The notes under the pieces: model-generated | Told to the model about the DNA's origin: nothing | What the model saw: only the letters and a program-made list of their open reading frames with translations | Databases searched by the model: none | Part shown: positions 10,535-21,344 of the stretch, piece by piece | Layout: each line of letters starts with the position of its first letter | Numbering within the stretch: the stretch's first letter is position 1 | Made by a program: the position numbers and the translations under genes | Assembly (NCBI GenBank): GCA_038049695.1 | Contig: CP142456.1 | Coordinates: 24,353,001 to 24,417,000, forward strand | DNA length: 64,000 nucleotides | Reading direction: 5' to 3' | From: Cinnamomum chago | Lineage: Eukaryota; Streptophyta; Magnoliopsida; Laurales; Lauraceae

Positions 10535-13500
10535 CTACAAGTCATATTCCATGTCATCATCTTCTTGACTATGAACATCATTTTCTTCTTGATCTTCGTA
10601 CTCCGCCAATGTTTCATCCTCATCTTGGCCATCCTCGTCTACTGACTCATCACTGAGAACGATCTTAGGATCTATATCATCCCTGGAGTATTGGACACTA
10701 GTACCATCGACGAGGATTGGGACAACAAATGTCGTTTCGTCTTGCTAAAATGCATCATTAGGCACATCTTCATCGTCGTCGTCGTCATCCCGCTTAGCGG
10801 GTACATCCCAAACTCCCGGAGGCTTGACCCGTTCTACGACTCTCCAATTTTTTCCTCTACTGGTGTCATTGACATAGAAGACTTGTGTCACCTGACTTGG
10901 TAGGACAAATGGATCATTCGTACACCAACGACCCGTGATATCAATGCTTGTTACATGGTCTTCGATGTTTATCTTGTGCTTGGTACTAGTGTTATACCAT
11001 TCACATTCAAATAAGACCACCTTACCCCCGTGTCGATAGGACAATTCCCAAACTTTGAAGATATAGCCATAGTAGTCATGTCTCACCCCTTCGTAATCCC
11101 CTTCCACGACCAAGCCGCTACTCTGGCTCCTACGGCATTTCTCACGGTCTATAGTGTGGTATCAGACGCAATTGCAATCATACACCTGGTAAAGATTCAC
11201 TAGGGATCTAGGGCCATTTGCTAATGATCACATCTCATCAGAAGCTTCTGGTGACCCTAGAGTTGGCAATTGATTCATCTACATAAGCAGATTAAGACAA
11301 ATGTATTAGACAAATGTTATTTGAAGTGTAATCCAATAATATCTAGCAATTAAAATGATAATATTTCTTATGTCTTACACGTTGTTTGAACCATCCTGCA
11401 AATTCATTTTCTTGTATCTGTCCGACATCACCACCTCTTTGATCTTGCAATGAATTCTTGTGTTCATTATTCAAGATAGCTTCTAATGAATAAGAGTAGA
11501 GACAGAATAAAGGAATTAACAAGCAATGTATAAATATGGCTAGATTGAAGCACATAATGTAGATACGGCTCCACCTCAGGGCAATTATTCAGCACAAACC
11601 AATGAGCCATGTCACGCTCTCTTTGTGAAGGATCGTGTGCCCTTGGCAGCAGTCCGATGGGACGGACAGTTTGTGTGAAGACCGACATCCCTGGGCCATG
11701 TTCGCCACCATCATCATAATGCTGTACTTGATCAGTCTGCCTTAAATACATTGAGCAAAAAGTGAGGCACTCTTTGACAATGTAAGCCTCGGCGATCGAA
11801 CCTTCAGGCCATGCTCGGTTGCGAACGTACCCTTTTAGGGTCTTCAGAAACATTTAAACAACCAATGATAACAATTACGATTTTCAATGCAAGGCAATTG
11901 CACTAATACATAAATAATTAATCAATGGTCAAGAACTATTACCTTTCTATCGGGTACATCCATCGATATTGCACCGGTCCGCCAAGTATGGCCTCGTGTG
12001 GCAAATGTACCGATAAATGAACCATCACATCAAAGAAAGCAGGAGGAAAAATCCTCTCCAGCTTGCACAATATTAAAACTATCTGCTCTTCCAATTTTTT
12101 CAAATCATCGTGTCGCTGTGTTTTCGAGCAGAGGTCTTGGAAAAAGCTATCTAACTCAAACAATGTTGTACAGATATCCTTATTCAGAAAGCCGTGCATG
12201 CCAATAAGAAGGATGCGTTGGATAAGGATGTGGCAATCATGACTCTTTAAACCAGCTAATTTATCATTTTTCGACGTTACACACCTCGAGAGGTTCGTCG
12301 CATAGCCGTCTGGATATTTGATCGACTTCAAGAATTCATAAAACCCATCTCTATGTTTTGATTCCAGAGTGTAAGAGGCACGCGGCTTCAAGCTGGATCC
12401 ATCGCCCCTCTCCACTAGATGCAACTCTGGCCTAATCCCCATATTTTTCAAATCCTTACGCGCTTTCTCAGTGTCCTTGTTTTTACCCTATATGCCCAAA
12501 GTTGTTCCAACCAAAGATACACAGATGTTCTTCTCAATGTGCATAGGATCAAGGTTATGTCGGAGTTTTTTGCACTTCCAGTAGGGCCATTCAAATAGGA
12601 TGCTTTTCTTTGTCCAATTCAGTTCTCCAGAGTCACGCGGTCTTTTGTTATTCTTGCCAAAGTTTACCGGTGCTAGTTCTTCTAGTTGGTCTAGTACCTT
12701 TTGCCCCGGTAAATCCAAAGAATTCTTTTCACGCTCAGGCTGACCGTTGAATGCCTTGCTTCTACGCCATTAGTGGTTCAGTTCCAAAGTATTTTTGATG
12801 GTCAATGTACCCAATCTTATCTTTCAACTTCATCCCTAACGAGTCATCGTTACACGAGGGGCAAGCGTTATAACCTTTAGTGCTCCACCCAGACAAGTTA
12901 CCATACGGAGGAAAGTCATTTATCGTCCACATCATAGCCGCATGCAATATTTGAAAGGTCTGTTTAGTGGAGGCATCATAAGTCGATACACCATGATCCC
13001 ACAACTCCTTTAACTCATCAACCAAAAGCCTCAGATATACATCGATATCGTTTCCCGGTGAGTGTGGTCCTGGAATAAGTAATGACATCATCAAGAATGG
13101 CTCCTTCATGCACATCCATGGTGGCAAATTATAGGGCATAAGTATGACAGGCCACATGCTATAAGAGGTGCTCATGTTACCGAAAGGATTGAATCCATCG
13201 GTGGCTAACCCCAGCCTCACATTACGTGTCTCTTGGGCAAACTCTGGATATTTCTCATCAAATTCTTTTCATTCCACCGAATTAGCCAGATGCCGCGCTA
13301 TCTCATCGTCAACGCGCTTATCACTGTGCCATCTCATCTCTATGGCTGTCTTCCTTGACATATACAATCTGCGTAATCTCGATGTCAATAGGAAGTAACG
13401 GAGCACCTTATGAGGGATCTTCTTTCGCTTGCCATCATTGACCTTGTACCTAGGCTCTTCACATTCTGGACATTTATCCAATTGAGCATTCTCCTTCCAA

Positions 13501-14159
13501 TACAACACACAATTGTGTTTGCAGGCATCTATGTTCTTGTATCCCATGCCCAAGTCACGTAATAATTTCTTCACCTCGTAAACTGAGGCCGGCACCACAT
13601 GACCTTCGGGTAAGAAGTCCTTAAAAATCTGCAGAACCTTGTCGAACGACTTGTTGCTACACCCACTTTCTACCTTCACATGCAATATCTTGATGACAAA
13701 CGATAACAAAGTATCTGAGCTTTTGCATCCTGGGTACAGGCCACGTTGAGAAGTCTTCAACAAACTTTCAAAATCCTGCACATCATCCCTCTCTTGAGTA
13801 TCTTGATCCAAGTAAGTTCCCCTACGATGGTCCTCTATCAACTCATCGCATTCATCCTGATTATCTTCTGATTCATCCCCACTCTCATCTGAATCATCGG
13901 GTTGAACTATAGGTTCCCCGCGATATATCCACCATAGGTACGAGACCATCATTCCATGAATGTGCAAATGAGTTCTCACGGTTACATAATCATGCTTCCG
14001 ATGGTTACAACAATCGTTACACGGGCAGTTAATCAACACTGCCCCGGGGGAATTCGCCTTTGCGAAATCAAGAAATGAGTTCACCCCAGCTATGTACTTA
14101 GCACTACATTGGTTCTGATAATGTAATATCCAACTCCTGTCCTTATCTGACCTAATCAC
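10535..14159 (-). pseudogene. TnpD-like transposase of CACTA-1 (Transpos_assoc, TNP2, DUF4218, DUF4216)
   Basis: From the N-terminus: Transpos_assoc with the CPCNDCCNHR zinc-like motif (about 14100-14000), TNP2 blocks GCSNKSFDKVLQ, CPECEEPRYK, GLATDGFNPFG, YSMWPVILMPY, IPGPHSPGNDIDVYL and GWSTKGYNACPSC (13700-12760), then KKSILFEWPYW and LDPMHIEKNIC (12718-12490), DUF4218 (12451-11939, ending QYRWMYPIER), its continuation YVRNRAWPEGSIAEAY (11853-11470), DUF4216 (11113-10745, ELSYRHGGKVVLFECEWYNT) and an Asp/Glu-rich tail to a stop at 10535. Breaks: an in-frame TGA at 13269-13271 where the family has Trp, and a one-base frameshift near 12765. TNP2 proteins cut and join the ends of CACTA elements. 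This copy cannot make a full protein. Confidence 0.75.
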
Positions 14160-14726
14160 AAGAAATTAGAAATTAGAAATTAGAAACTAGAAACAATGGG
14201 TCAATCTTTGTATTCTTATTATTCATGCATTTCTTACCTAATGTAATCAAAATGAACCAGCAGTAGAAAATGGATGTTTGGAGACCCAATGTTGAACATT
14301 GGTTAAGGATCTATGCACTCATTCAGCACAAGAGCCACCTATAAACTATGGGCTATTGATGTTCTTTGGGCCAATGTGTTGAAAGCCACATAGACAATTG
14401 GAGTTGATCAAAGTTTTCAGTGACAACTTGACTATTCTGCACATGGAACAGCTTGGCCCATGGGGCCCATCAATGTGTAATCACTCTCACCAGAAATTCT
14501 ACATACCCAATCAAATTGTTACAAGTGGACATATAAAACAAGATGGCCCATTTTGTCAATCATCCATTTGGATGGATGGTTATGATGATCTGACTAGTAA
14601 CATTTCACCACCTGCATCTAGACCATATCCTGGGAAGTCCTGGCGCGCGCACACCCATCACAAACCCAAAACAACATCTATCAAATATCGCACTAGTAGG
14701 GGCAGGCTGCTCATATCCTTAATCAG

Positions 14727-14730
<4 letters not shown>

Positions 14731-14783
<53 letters not shown>
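14731..14783. repeat. (TA)n microsatellite
   Basis: An uninterrupted TA dinucleotide run of about 53 bases. Confidence 0.95.
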
Positions 14784-14787
<4 letters not shown>

Positions 14788-15712
14788 AAGGTATGAATAC
14801 AGACTGACATGATGTTTCACTTCATAAACTTTCTCCCAAGTCCCAACTTTACTACCAAGGAGGCATCAGAACTCAGCGGTGCACCGCCCACTTCACTCTA
14901 CTTGTTGGGCCCAAAATAGATCATGCCCTGCCCATTAGAGAAGCATTTGGCAGTAAGTGTTTGTACATAATATCAAGCACAGTCCTGATGAACCTTATCC
15001 ATCCCAAAGCAATCAGATCTCTGTGTTAGCCCAGCCCATGTTTAACCATTTTTGGTAGGGGTGGAAGAATCTGACCCAAGCCGCTAATCTGGCCTGCATT
15101 TGGCCTGCAATAAAATATGGGTCAAGAAAACATGACCCTCATTTAAGTGAGCAAGGTGTTGACCTGCATAACCAACGCAACTAATTTAAATGGGTTGGGT
15201 CAGCTTCGACCATATCTAAACCCATTTAAACAGTTTGAAGGCTTATTGTTTTGGTATTTAGAATAGGTTATTTTATTTGGAATGAGCCACGCTTATGTTG
15301 GGCTTTTGTTGGTCTGCAATCAAAGTCAAGTACAGTTTTATTGTTTGAAATGGATTGGGTAGGTTGGATCAGGTTGGGTTGAGTTAAATGGGTTGACTTG
15401 CATTGGATGCAGGAGATGTGGGTCAGACCAGGTTGACTCTCATTGGGTGTGGAGTGTGGTTACCTGAACTATTTTAAATGTGGGCCAGATATGGGTTGAG
15501 CTTCAGCCCATAGACACCTTTGGTACTGGCCCATTTTTATCCGACCCAACCCGTTTGCCACATTAGAGGTTTGGCCCTCTTGGGCATGTCCAATGATGGA
15601 ATGAGGGACAGAGAGATTCAAAGCAACTCTGACAGCTATGTTTCTGGTAGGAGTTGCGGCAGTATCTCCTCTAAGATACGATTGGAACACGTTCGTTTTA
15701 AACACGTGAGAT

Positions 15713-15772
15713 TGATGATGGAAAGGGAGCATTGAAAAATACTGATGATGGAAAGGGAGCATTGAAAAATAC
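15713..15772. repeat. 30-bp tandem duplication
   Basis: The block starting TGATGATGGAAAGGGAGC occurs at 15713 and again at 15743 with no difference seen, so it is a recent duplication. Confidence 0.9.
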
Positions 15773-17701
15773 TAAATTCCCCCAAGTGCCTAGAGATACA
15801 AGTAGGATGCATTAATCAACTGAACTTGGCATTTGACAACGGCCAAAGTCCCAGATCAAGTAACTCTCACTCACATGGATCTCATTCATTCATTCACATA
15901 ATATAATGCTGAAGACACTTTCCAAAGTAGGTAGGAGGTACATATGCTATGCTAGCTTCTGGGATCTGTCTGGTCCCATACTAGTAATTTGTAATCATTA
16001 TCAACAATGTCCAAGTCTTAAAGCATGGCTGATATATTGGTTCTTGACTGATTTTTTTATTTTTTTTTACTTTATTTCAGCTCTTTTTCTCTAATGTTTT
16101 TTTCAAGAATAGTTAGAAAATGATAATTTTGTGAGTCCATAGAAGGTGGAGAGAGCTAAGTTTCACTGTAGTTTTGGTTTTGGGCTGAACCCATAAAAAT
16201 CAGTATTGGTGATGGTCACAAATCCTATACAAACCAGGCAGTTTGATTCGATTTAGGCCAAGTTTTAGAACCATGGCTGTTATGAAGATGATGGGCATTC
16301 AATTAGTTCGAAATGAAGCAATTGGGGATTTGATTTAAGGAACCACTCCTTGTCCCTTAGATGGGTACTTAGGTAGGTAGGGTACATCACTCCTTTTCTA
16401 TTGAGGGTATGGTCACCTAAAGCACAGCAAGAGCAAGGTCATCCCATCATTGTTTCCAATCCCAGTATCATAAACAAAGGCTCCCATTAGCTCTCTATGT
16501 TCCCTCAGTACCCCTTCCTTTCTTCCTTTGCAATTTACTTAATTGGAAAGAAATATGATTCAGGGTCAAGTTAAAGGCAGCCACAAAGCCATACCCAACT
16601 TTCCAATTGTACAGACATAAATAAATGGAGTTTGTGCAGAGTGCACATACCCCCACACACCTGCCAAGGTGCCAAGCTAAATCCATGGGAGAAACATGTC
16701 AAGCCAACAGCAGGGATTAAAGGGATCCCAGCATTTCTCTCCGAGTGAAACGCGGATCTCTCTGCTGCTGCAGCTGCCGATTTAAATAAAAAAAAGGCAA
16801 ATATGGAGAGGCCTCCATTATTGTTTGAATATAAAACTGAGACAATATAAAGCAGCAACAAATGTAACATCTACCAAAAGAAAAAAAAAATTCTTACAAA
16901 TGTAACAATTTTAGTGCCACACATAAACATTCCATTCCACAGTACAAGCAACCTTACAATATAAACCTAACATTCAATTCATTCCATCTCATTATAACTG
17001 GACCACAGCATAAAACTGTAACACATCGATATTTTTGCAAAACAAAAGGAAGCAAATAATTCAGATTTCAGTAAATAAATGAAAAGAAGAGAGAAGAGAT
17101 GAGAAAGAGAGTTAACCTGCAGAGAGGGGAGAGATGTAGAGGCAGCAAACTCCTACTAGCTTTGGAGAAACGACCGGAAAAGGGGTCAAACTCGTGCTAG
17201 CTTTGGAGAAGACGACCGGAGAAAGGGGCACCAGTTTTCTTCAGTGGGATGTGTCTGCGCCTGATAACTGAGATGGGTTTTTGGAGATCGACAGAGATGG
17301 GTTTTTTGAGATCAACAGAGATGGAGAGGGTGAGATCTGCGTGAGTGATAATGCACTACAAGAAATTTGGGGTTTATTGTCCCAAAATGTACATATTTCG
17401 TCACCGAAACTAATTGAGACGAAAAATTTTCGTCACCCGTTTTGTTGCCAAAGCCTTGTCGCTAAAAGGTATTGGAGATGAAAAAAAATTCGTCACTGAA
17501 AAAGATAAATTTGTGACCATTTTTTTTGTCTCCAATACACTGTTGAAAACATACTTGTAAGTACTTTTTTTTCCGTCTCCAATACACTCTGTTGGAAACA
17601 TACTTGTAAGCAATTAGTGACAAAATATTTTGTCATTAAAGGAAGAAATTAGAAACAAAAATATTTTTTCATAAATATAAGAAATTGAGACGAAAAAATT
17701 T

Positions 17702-19466
17702 TGTCATCTCCGCCCAACTCAAGAACTTCCCAGGAGGTCACCCATCCTAGTACTGCTCCCGCCTGAACACGCTTAACTTCAGAGTTCTTACGATTTCCGA
17801 AGCCACACAGTTTAAAAAGTCCTCATGCTAACTTAATACGGGAATTGACTTATAAACCCATGGTCAAGACTTGGATATTTCCGATGCTGGCTAGCGGAGA
17901 CTCATCGTTTGAAGCCCGTGGTTGACACGCTACGCCCCGTGGTTAAGGGTACTGCCTGGACCAATATCTCACATTCTCCCCCACTAGAAAAAGAGTCGTC
18001 ATCGGCTCTGATACCAACTGTCACAGCCCCGCCCAACTCAGCATGAAATTGTCTGCTTTGGCCCACGTGCACGCGCGAGGACTTCCCAGGAGGTCACCCA
18101 TCTCAGCATGAAATTGTCTGCTTTGGCCCACGTGCACACGCGAGGACTTCCCAGGAGGTCACCCATCCTAATATTGCTCTCGCCAGAGCACGCTTAACTT
18201 CGGAGTTCTTACGATTTTCGGGGTCACACGGTTTTAGAAAGTCTCATGCTAAGTTAATATGAGGTTTAACTTATAAGCCCATGGTGAGGACTTGGATATT
18301 TCCGATGCGGGCTAACGGAGACTCGCCGTTTGAAGCCCGTGGTTGACACGCTACGCCCCGTGGTTAAGGGTACTGCCCGGACCAAGGTCTCACATTCTCC
18401 CCCACTAGAAATAGAGTCATCCTCGGCTTTGATACCAACTGTCACAGCCCCGCCCAACTCAACTCAACATGAAATTGTCCGCTTTGGCCCATGTGCACGG
18501 CGAGGACTTCCCAGGAGGTCACTCATCCTAGTACTGCTCTCGCCCGAGCACGCTTAATTTCGGAGTTCCTACGATTTCCGAGTCCACACGGTTTTAAAAA
18601 GTCTCATGCTAAGTTAATATGGGGTTTAACTTATAAGCCCATGGTGAGGACTTGGATATTTCCGATGCGGGCTAACAGAGACTCGTCGTTTGAAGCCCGT
18701 GGTTGACACGCGACGCCCCGTGGTTAAGGGTACTGCCCGGACCAAGATCTCACATTCTCCCCCACTAGAAATAGAGCCGTCTTCAGCTCTGATACCAACT
18801 GTCACAGCCCCACCCAACTCAGCATGAAATTGTCCGCTTTGGCCCACGTGCATGCGCGAGGACTTCCCGAGAGGTCATCCATCCTAGTACTGTTCCCGCC
18901 CGAGCACGCTTAACTTCGGAGTTCTTACGATTTCTGGGGACGCACGGTTTTAAAAAGTCTCATGCTAAGTTAATACGGGGTTTGACTTATAAGCCCAAGG
19001 TTAGGACTTGGATATTTCCGATGCGGGCTAATAGAGACTCGCCGTTTGAAGCTCGTGGTTGACACGCTACGCCCCGTGGCTAAGGGTACTGCCCGGACCA
19101 AGATCTCACATTCTCCCCCACTAGAAATAGAGTCGTCATCTGCTCTGATACCAACTGTCACAGCCCCGCCCAACTCAGCATGAAATTGTCCGCTTTGGCC
19201 CACGTGCACGCGCAAGGACTTCCCGAGAGGTCATCCATCCTAGTATTGTTCCCGCCCGAGCACGCTTAACTTCGGAGTTCTTACGATTTTCGGGGACGCA
19301 CGGTTTTAAAAAGCCTCATGCTAAGTTAATACGGGGTTTAACTTATAAGCCCAAGGTCAGGACTTGGATATTTCTGATACGGGCTAACGGAGACTCACTG
19401 TTTGAAGCCCGTGGTTGACACGCTACGCCCCGTGGTTAAGGGTACCGCCCGGACCAAGTTCTCACA
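17702..19466 (-). mobile_element. Cassandra TRIM: tandem array of five LTRs carrying 5S rRNA sequence
   Basis: Read on the minus strand, each LTR begins TGTGAGA and ends CTGTGACA. LTRs lie at 17702-17973, 18019-18394, 18440-18754, 18800-19110 and 19156-19466, separated by four 45-bp internal segments. Each spacer holds a primer-binding site TTGGTATCAGAGCC (complement of initiator tRNA-Met; variant bases in some copies) and a purine tract GTGGGGGAGAA, and nothing else. This is the Cassandra TRIM structure. The leftmost LTR has lost about 40 bases near its terminus, and the second contains an internal duplication of roughly 60 bases. No 5-bp target duplication flanks the array. Confidence 0.88.
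18161..18225 (-). ncRNA. 5S rRNA-like segment within a Cassandra LTR (one of five)
   Basis: On the minus strand the segment reads GAACTCCGAAGTTAAGCG...GGATGGGTGACC, the 3' half of plant 5S rRNA including the internal promoter (A box AGTTAAGCGTGCT, C box GGATGGGTGACC). Equivalent segments lie in the other four LTRs, near 17735-17800, 18505-18570, 18868-18930 and 19222-19285. They are part of the retroelement, not ribosomal loci: the first third of 5S rRNA is not conserved here. Confidence 0.75.
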
Positions 19467-19963
19467 GTAGCAGAGACTGAGAGAGGTAGGTGTACCTGGC
19501 GGTGGCGGACTCCTGGATGGAGGATGATGGGCATAGATGATGGTGATTGGTGATTGGTGATGGTGGCTGCGTCTGGGAGTTCTAGGCGAGAGACAGAGAA
19601 GTAGAGATGAGAGGGATCACTGATCAGGGATGGGTCTGCACTGCGTGTGTTGATGGAGGGTGATGATGATTGATGGGGGCCAATGGGCCATGGGGCTGCT
19701 GCCTGAGACGATGGGTGGGAGATGTTGGAAAAGGGTTTTGAAAAATGGGGAAAAGGGTTCTTCTCTCCTCTTCTGGAAAGGGTTTTGGAAAAGGGGGAAA
19801 AGGGTTTTGGAAATGAGAGACCGGGATAGATTGAGGGACAAAGGGGGAAATGGGTTTTTGAAAAGTGGCGTTGGATTGTGGGGGGGGGTATTTTAGTCAT
19901 TTTAAAGGCTTTTTCAAAGTAATACTTGTAAGAGATGAATAGGCTCAAGTGCGAATGAAATTG

Positions 19964-20440
19964 GCGCCTTATTTTGTTGGCTGAAATATTCTCATTTTTC
20001 ATAACATATCCTTATTAGTGACGAATTACGTTCGTCGTAAAAACAATTTATATTTTGTGACAAAAATTTTCGTCTCCAATGAGCTAAAATAATTCGCACC
20101 CGCAAATGAAATTGACGCCTTATTTTGGTGACGAAATATTTTCGTCTTCCATAACTTATCCTTATTAGTGACGAATTAAGTTCGTCACAAAAACAAATTA
20201 TATTTTATGACAAAAATGTTCGTCTCCAATGAGCTAAAATAATCCGCGCCAAAGCAAATGAAATTAGCGCCTTATTTTGGTGACGAAATATGTTCGTCTT
20301 CCATAACTTATCCTTATTGGTGACGAATTACGTTCGTCGCAAAAAAAATTATATTTTGTGACAACAATTTTCGTCTCTAATGAGCTAAAAAATTTGGCAC
20401 CAACACAAAACAAGTTGGCGCTATATTTTTGTAGACGAAA
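19964..20440. repeat. 150-bp tandem repeats in the right end of CACTA-2
   Basis: The phrase GCGCCTTATTTT begins at about 19964, 20114, 20267 and 20417, periods of 150, 153 and 150. Each unit carries two or three TTTCGTC/GACGAAA inverted words and an AATGAGCTAAAA phrase. These are CACTA subterminal repeats. Confidence 0.85.
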
Positions 20441-20584
20441 TTTTATTTTCGTCTCCTATACTTTTGAAAAAAATGAAAACAAACGACAAAATTTATATTT
20501 CGTCCTCTTTGGGTGTTCTTTTAAGACAAAAAAAATTCGTCGTCAAATTTCGTCACAATAGCCTAAATTTCTTGTACTGATGGA

Positions 20585-20856
20585 GATGATGCCGATGAGG
20601 GAATGGAGATGGAGATGGTGAGGGAGATGAGGGAAAGAGAAGAGAGAGAGAGTGCCGATCGAGAGAGAGAGAGATGAGCAGATGAGAGAGAGAAAAGAGG
20701 GACAAGCCAAATCGAAAGAGAGAGAGAGGAGAGCAGATCGAGAGAGATAGAGAAAGAAAGAAAGAGAGCGCCGATCCAGAGAGAGATGAGCAGATGAGAG
20801 AGACAGAGAGAGATGAGCAGATGAGAGAAAGAAAAGAGGGTTTTAGAGCGTTGGCG
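20585..20856. repeat. GA-rich tandem repeats left of CACTA-3
   Basis: Purine-rich sequence with repeated GAGAGAGATGAGCAGATGAG units, ending TTTAGAGCGTTGGCG directly before the CACTA-3 terminus. The same phrase and unit recur right of CACTA-3 (50181-50297), so the element lies inside a GA-rich array, probably part of CACTA-4. Confidence 0.75.
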
Positions 20857-20883
20857 CACTACAACAAATTGCATATTTGCCGA
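20857..20883 (+). repeat. CACTA-3 left terminal inverted repeat
   Basis: Twenty-seven bases starting CACTACAACAAATTG, identical to the inverted right end at 50154-50180. Confidence 0.92.
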
Positions 20884-21340
20884 CGAAACTTTCCGATGCG
20901 GTGTAATTACGTCGCAAAAAACTGGTTTAGCAGACGCACCACAGCGTTGGCAAAATAATTACGCGACGCTACCTTCTGCGCGTCGGAAAATCTCGTCGGT
21001 AAAGAGGTTGGCGCCATTAGGGTCTTGGAGTGAATGTTTTCCCGACATGAATTAGATTGTTCCCGATGCACTATAGCGTCAGGAAATAATTGTTCGGAAA
21101 GGCGACGCACTAACTACGTTGGGAATTATGAATAACTAGTTGCCGATGTTGAGATGCGTCGGCGAAGGTTATTAACAATAATTAACGACGCGCACGTTGC
21201 GCGTTGGGAATGTGTTTTAACCTAAACCATGGAATTAATAACCTAATTAAACTCAAAAACGTGCAACACAACTATTCATCGTCTCTTTCACAACTATTCA
21301 TCGTCTCACGTTGCTCTGTGTTTTCCCTCTTCCTAGACGT
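20884..21340 (+). repeat. CACTA-3 left subterminal repeats
   Basis: Short degenerate words GACGCA, CCGACG and CGTCGG recur in both orientations through this non-coding stretch and match those at 49690-50153. In CACTA elements such words are TnpA-binding sites; that role here is inferred. Confidence 0.65.
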
Positions 21341-21344
21341 CGGT

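Larger units (their letters stand above)
8095..14159 (-). mobile_element. CACTA-1: En/Spm-type DNA transposon, coding region
   Basis: Minus-strand order: Transpos_assoc, TNP2 (Transposase_21), DUF4218, DUF4216, acidic tail, then a TnpA/Transposase_24 gene. This is the canonical plant CACTA coding order and the same as in CACTA-3 on the other strand. No terminal inverted repeats or 3-bp duplication could be found between 6460 and 17353, so only the coding span is given; the ends are either lost or too diverged to see. Both genes are broken. Confidence 0.8.
14160..17353. other. Intergenic stretch with microsatellite and small repeats
   Basis: No gene is supported. It holds a (TA)n run (14731-14783), a dispersed repeat around 15240-15480 similar to 57280-57470, a 30-bp perfect tandem duplication starting at 15713 and 15743, T- and A-rich stretches near 16050 and 16880, and a 40-45 bp imperfect tandem repeat containing CTAGCTTTGGAGAA at about 17145-17230. 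Short ORFs here have no family resemblance. Confidence 0.5.
17354..20579. mobile_element. CACTA-2: non-autonomous CACTA transposon
   Basis: The left end is CACTACAAGAAATTTGGGG at 17354; the right end, read inverted, is CAGTACAAGAAATTTAGGC ending at 20579, with one mismatch inside the diagnostic pentamer. Both sides carry the 3-bp duplication ATG (17351-17353 and 20580-20582), as expected for CACTA elements. Subterminal sequence at both ends is full of short inverted GACGAAA/TTTCGTC words, the likely transposase-binding sites. There is no transposase gene: the interior is the Cassandra array (17702-19466), an AG-rich stretch, and 150-bp tandem repeats. Length 3226 bp. Confidence 0.85.

Noticed and set aside
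16495..16870. 99-residue minus-strand ORF with hydrophobic start
   Set aside because: No family resemblance, no neighbouring exons and low-complexity context.
17735..19285. Genuine 5S rRNA gene cluster
   Set aside because: Only part of 5S rRNA is present per unit, each flanked by LTR termini, primer site and purine tract, so this is Cassandra.
19436..20002. 188-residue minus-strand ORF in CACTA-2
   Set aside because: Low-complexity Phe/Ser/Pro reading of AG-rich DNA; no motif.
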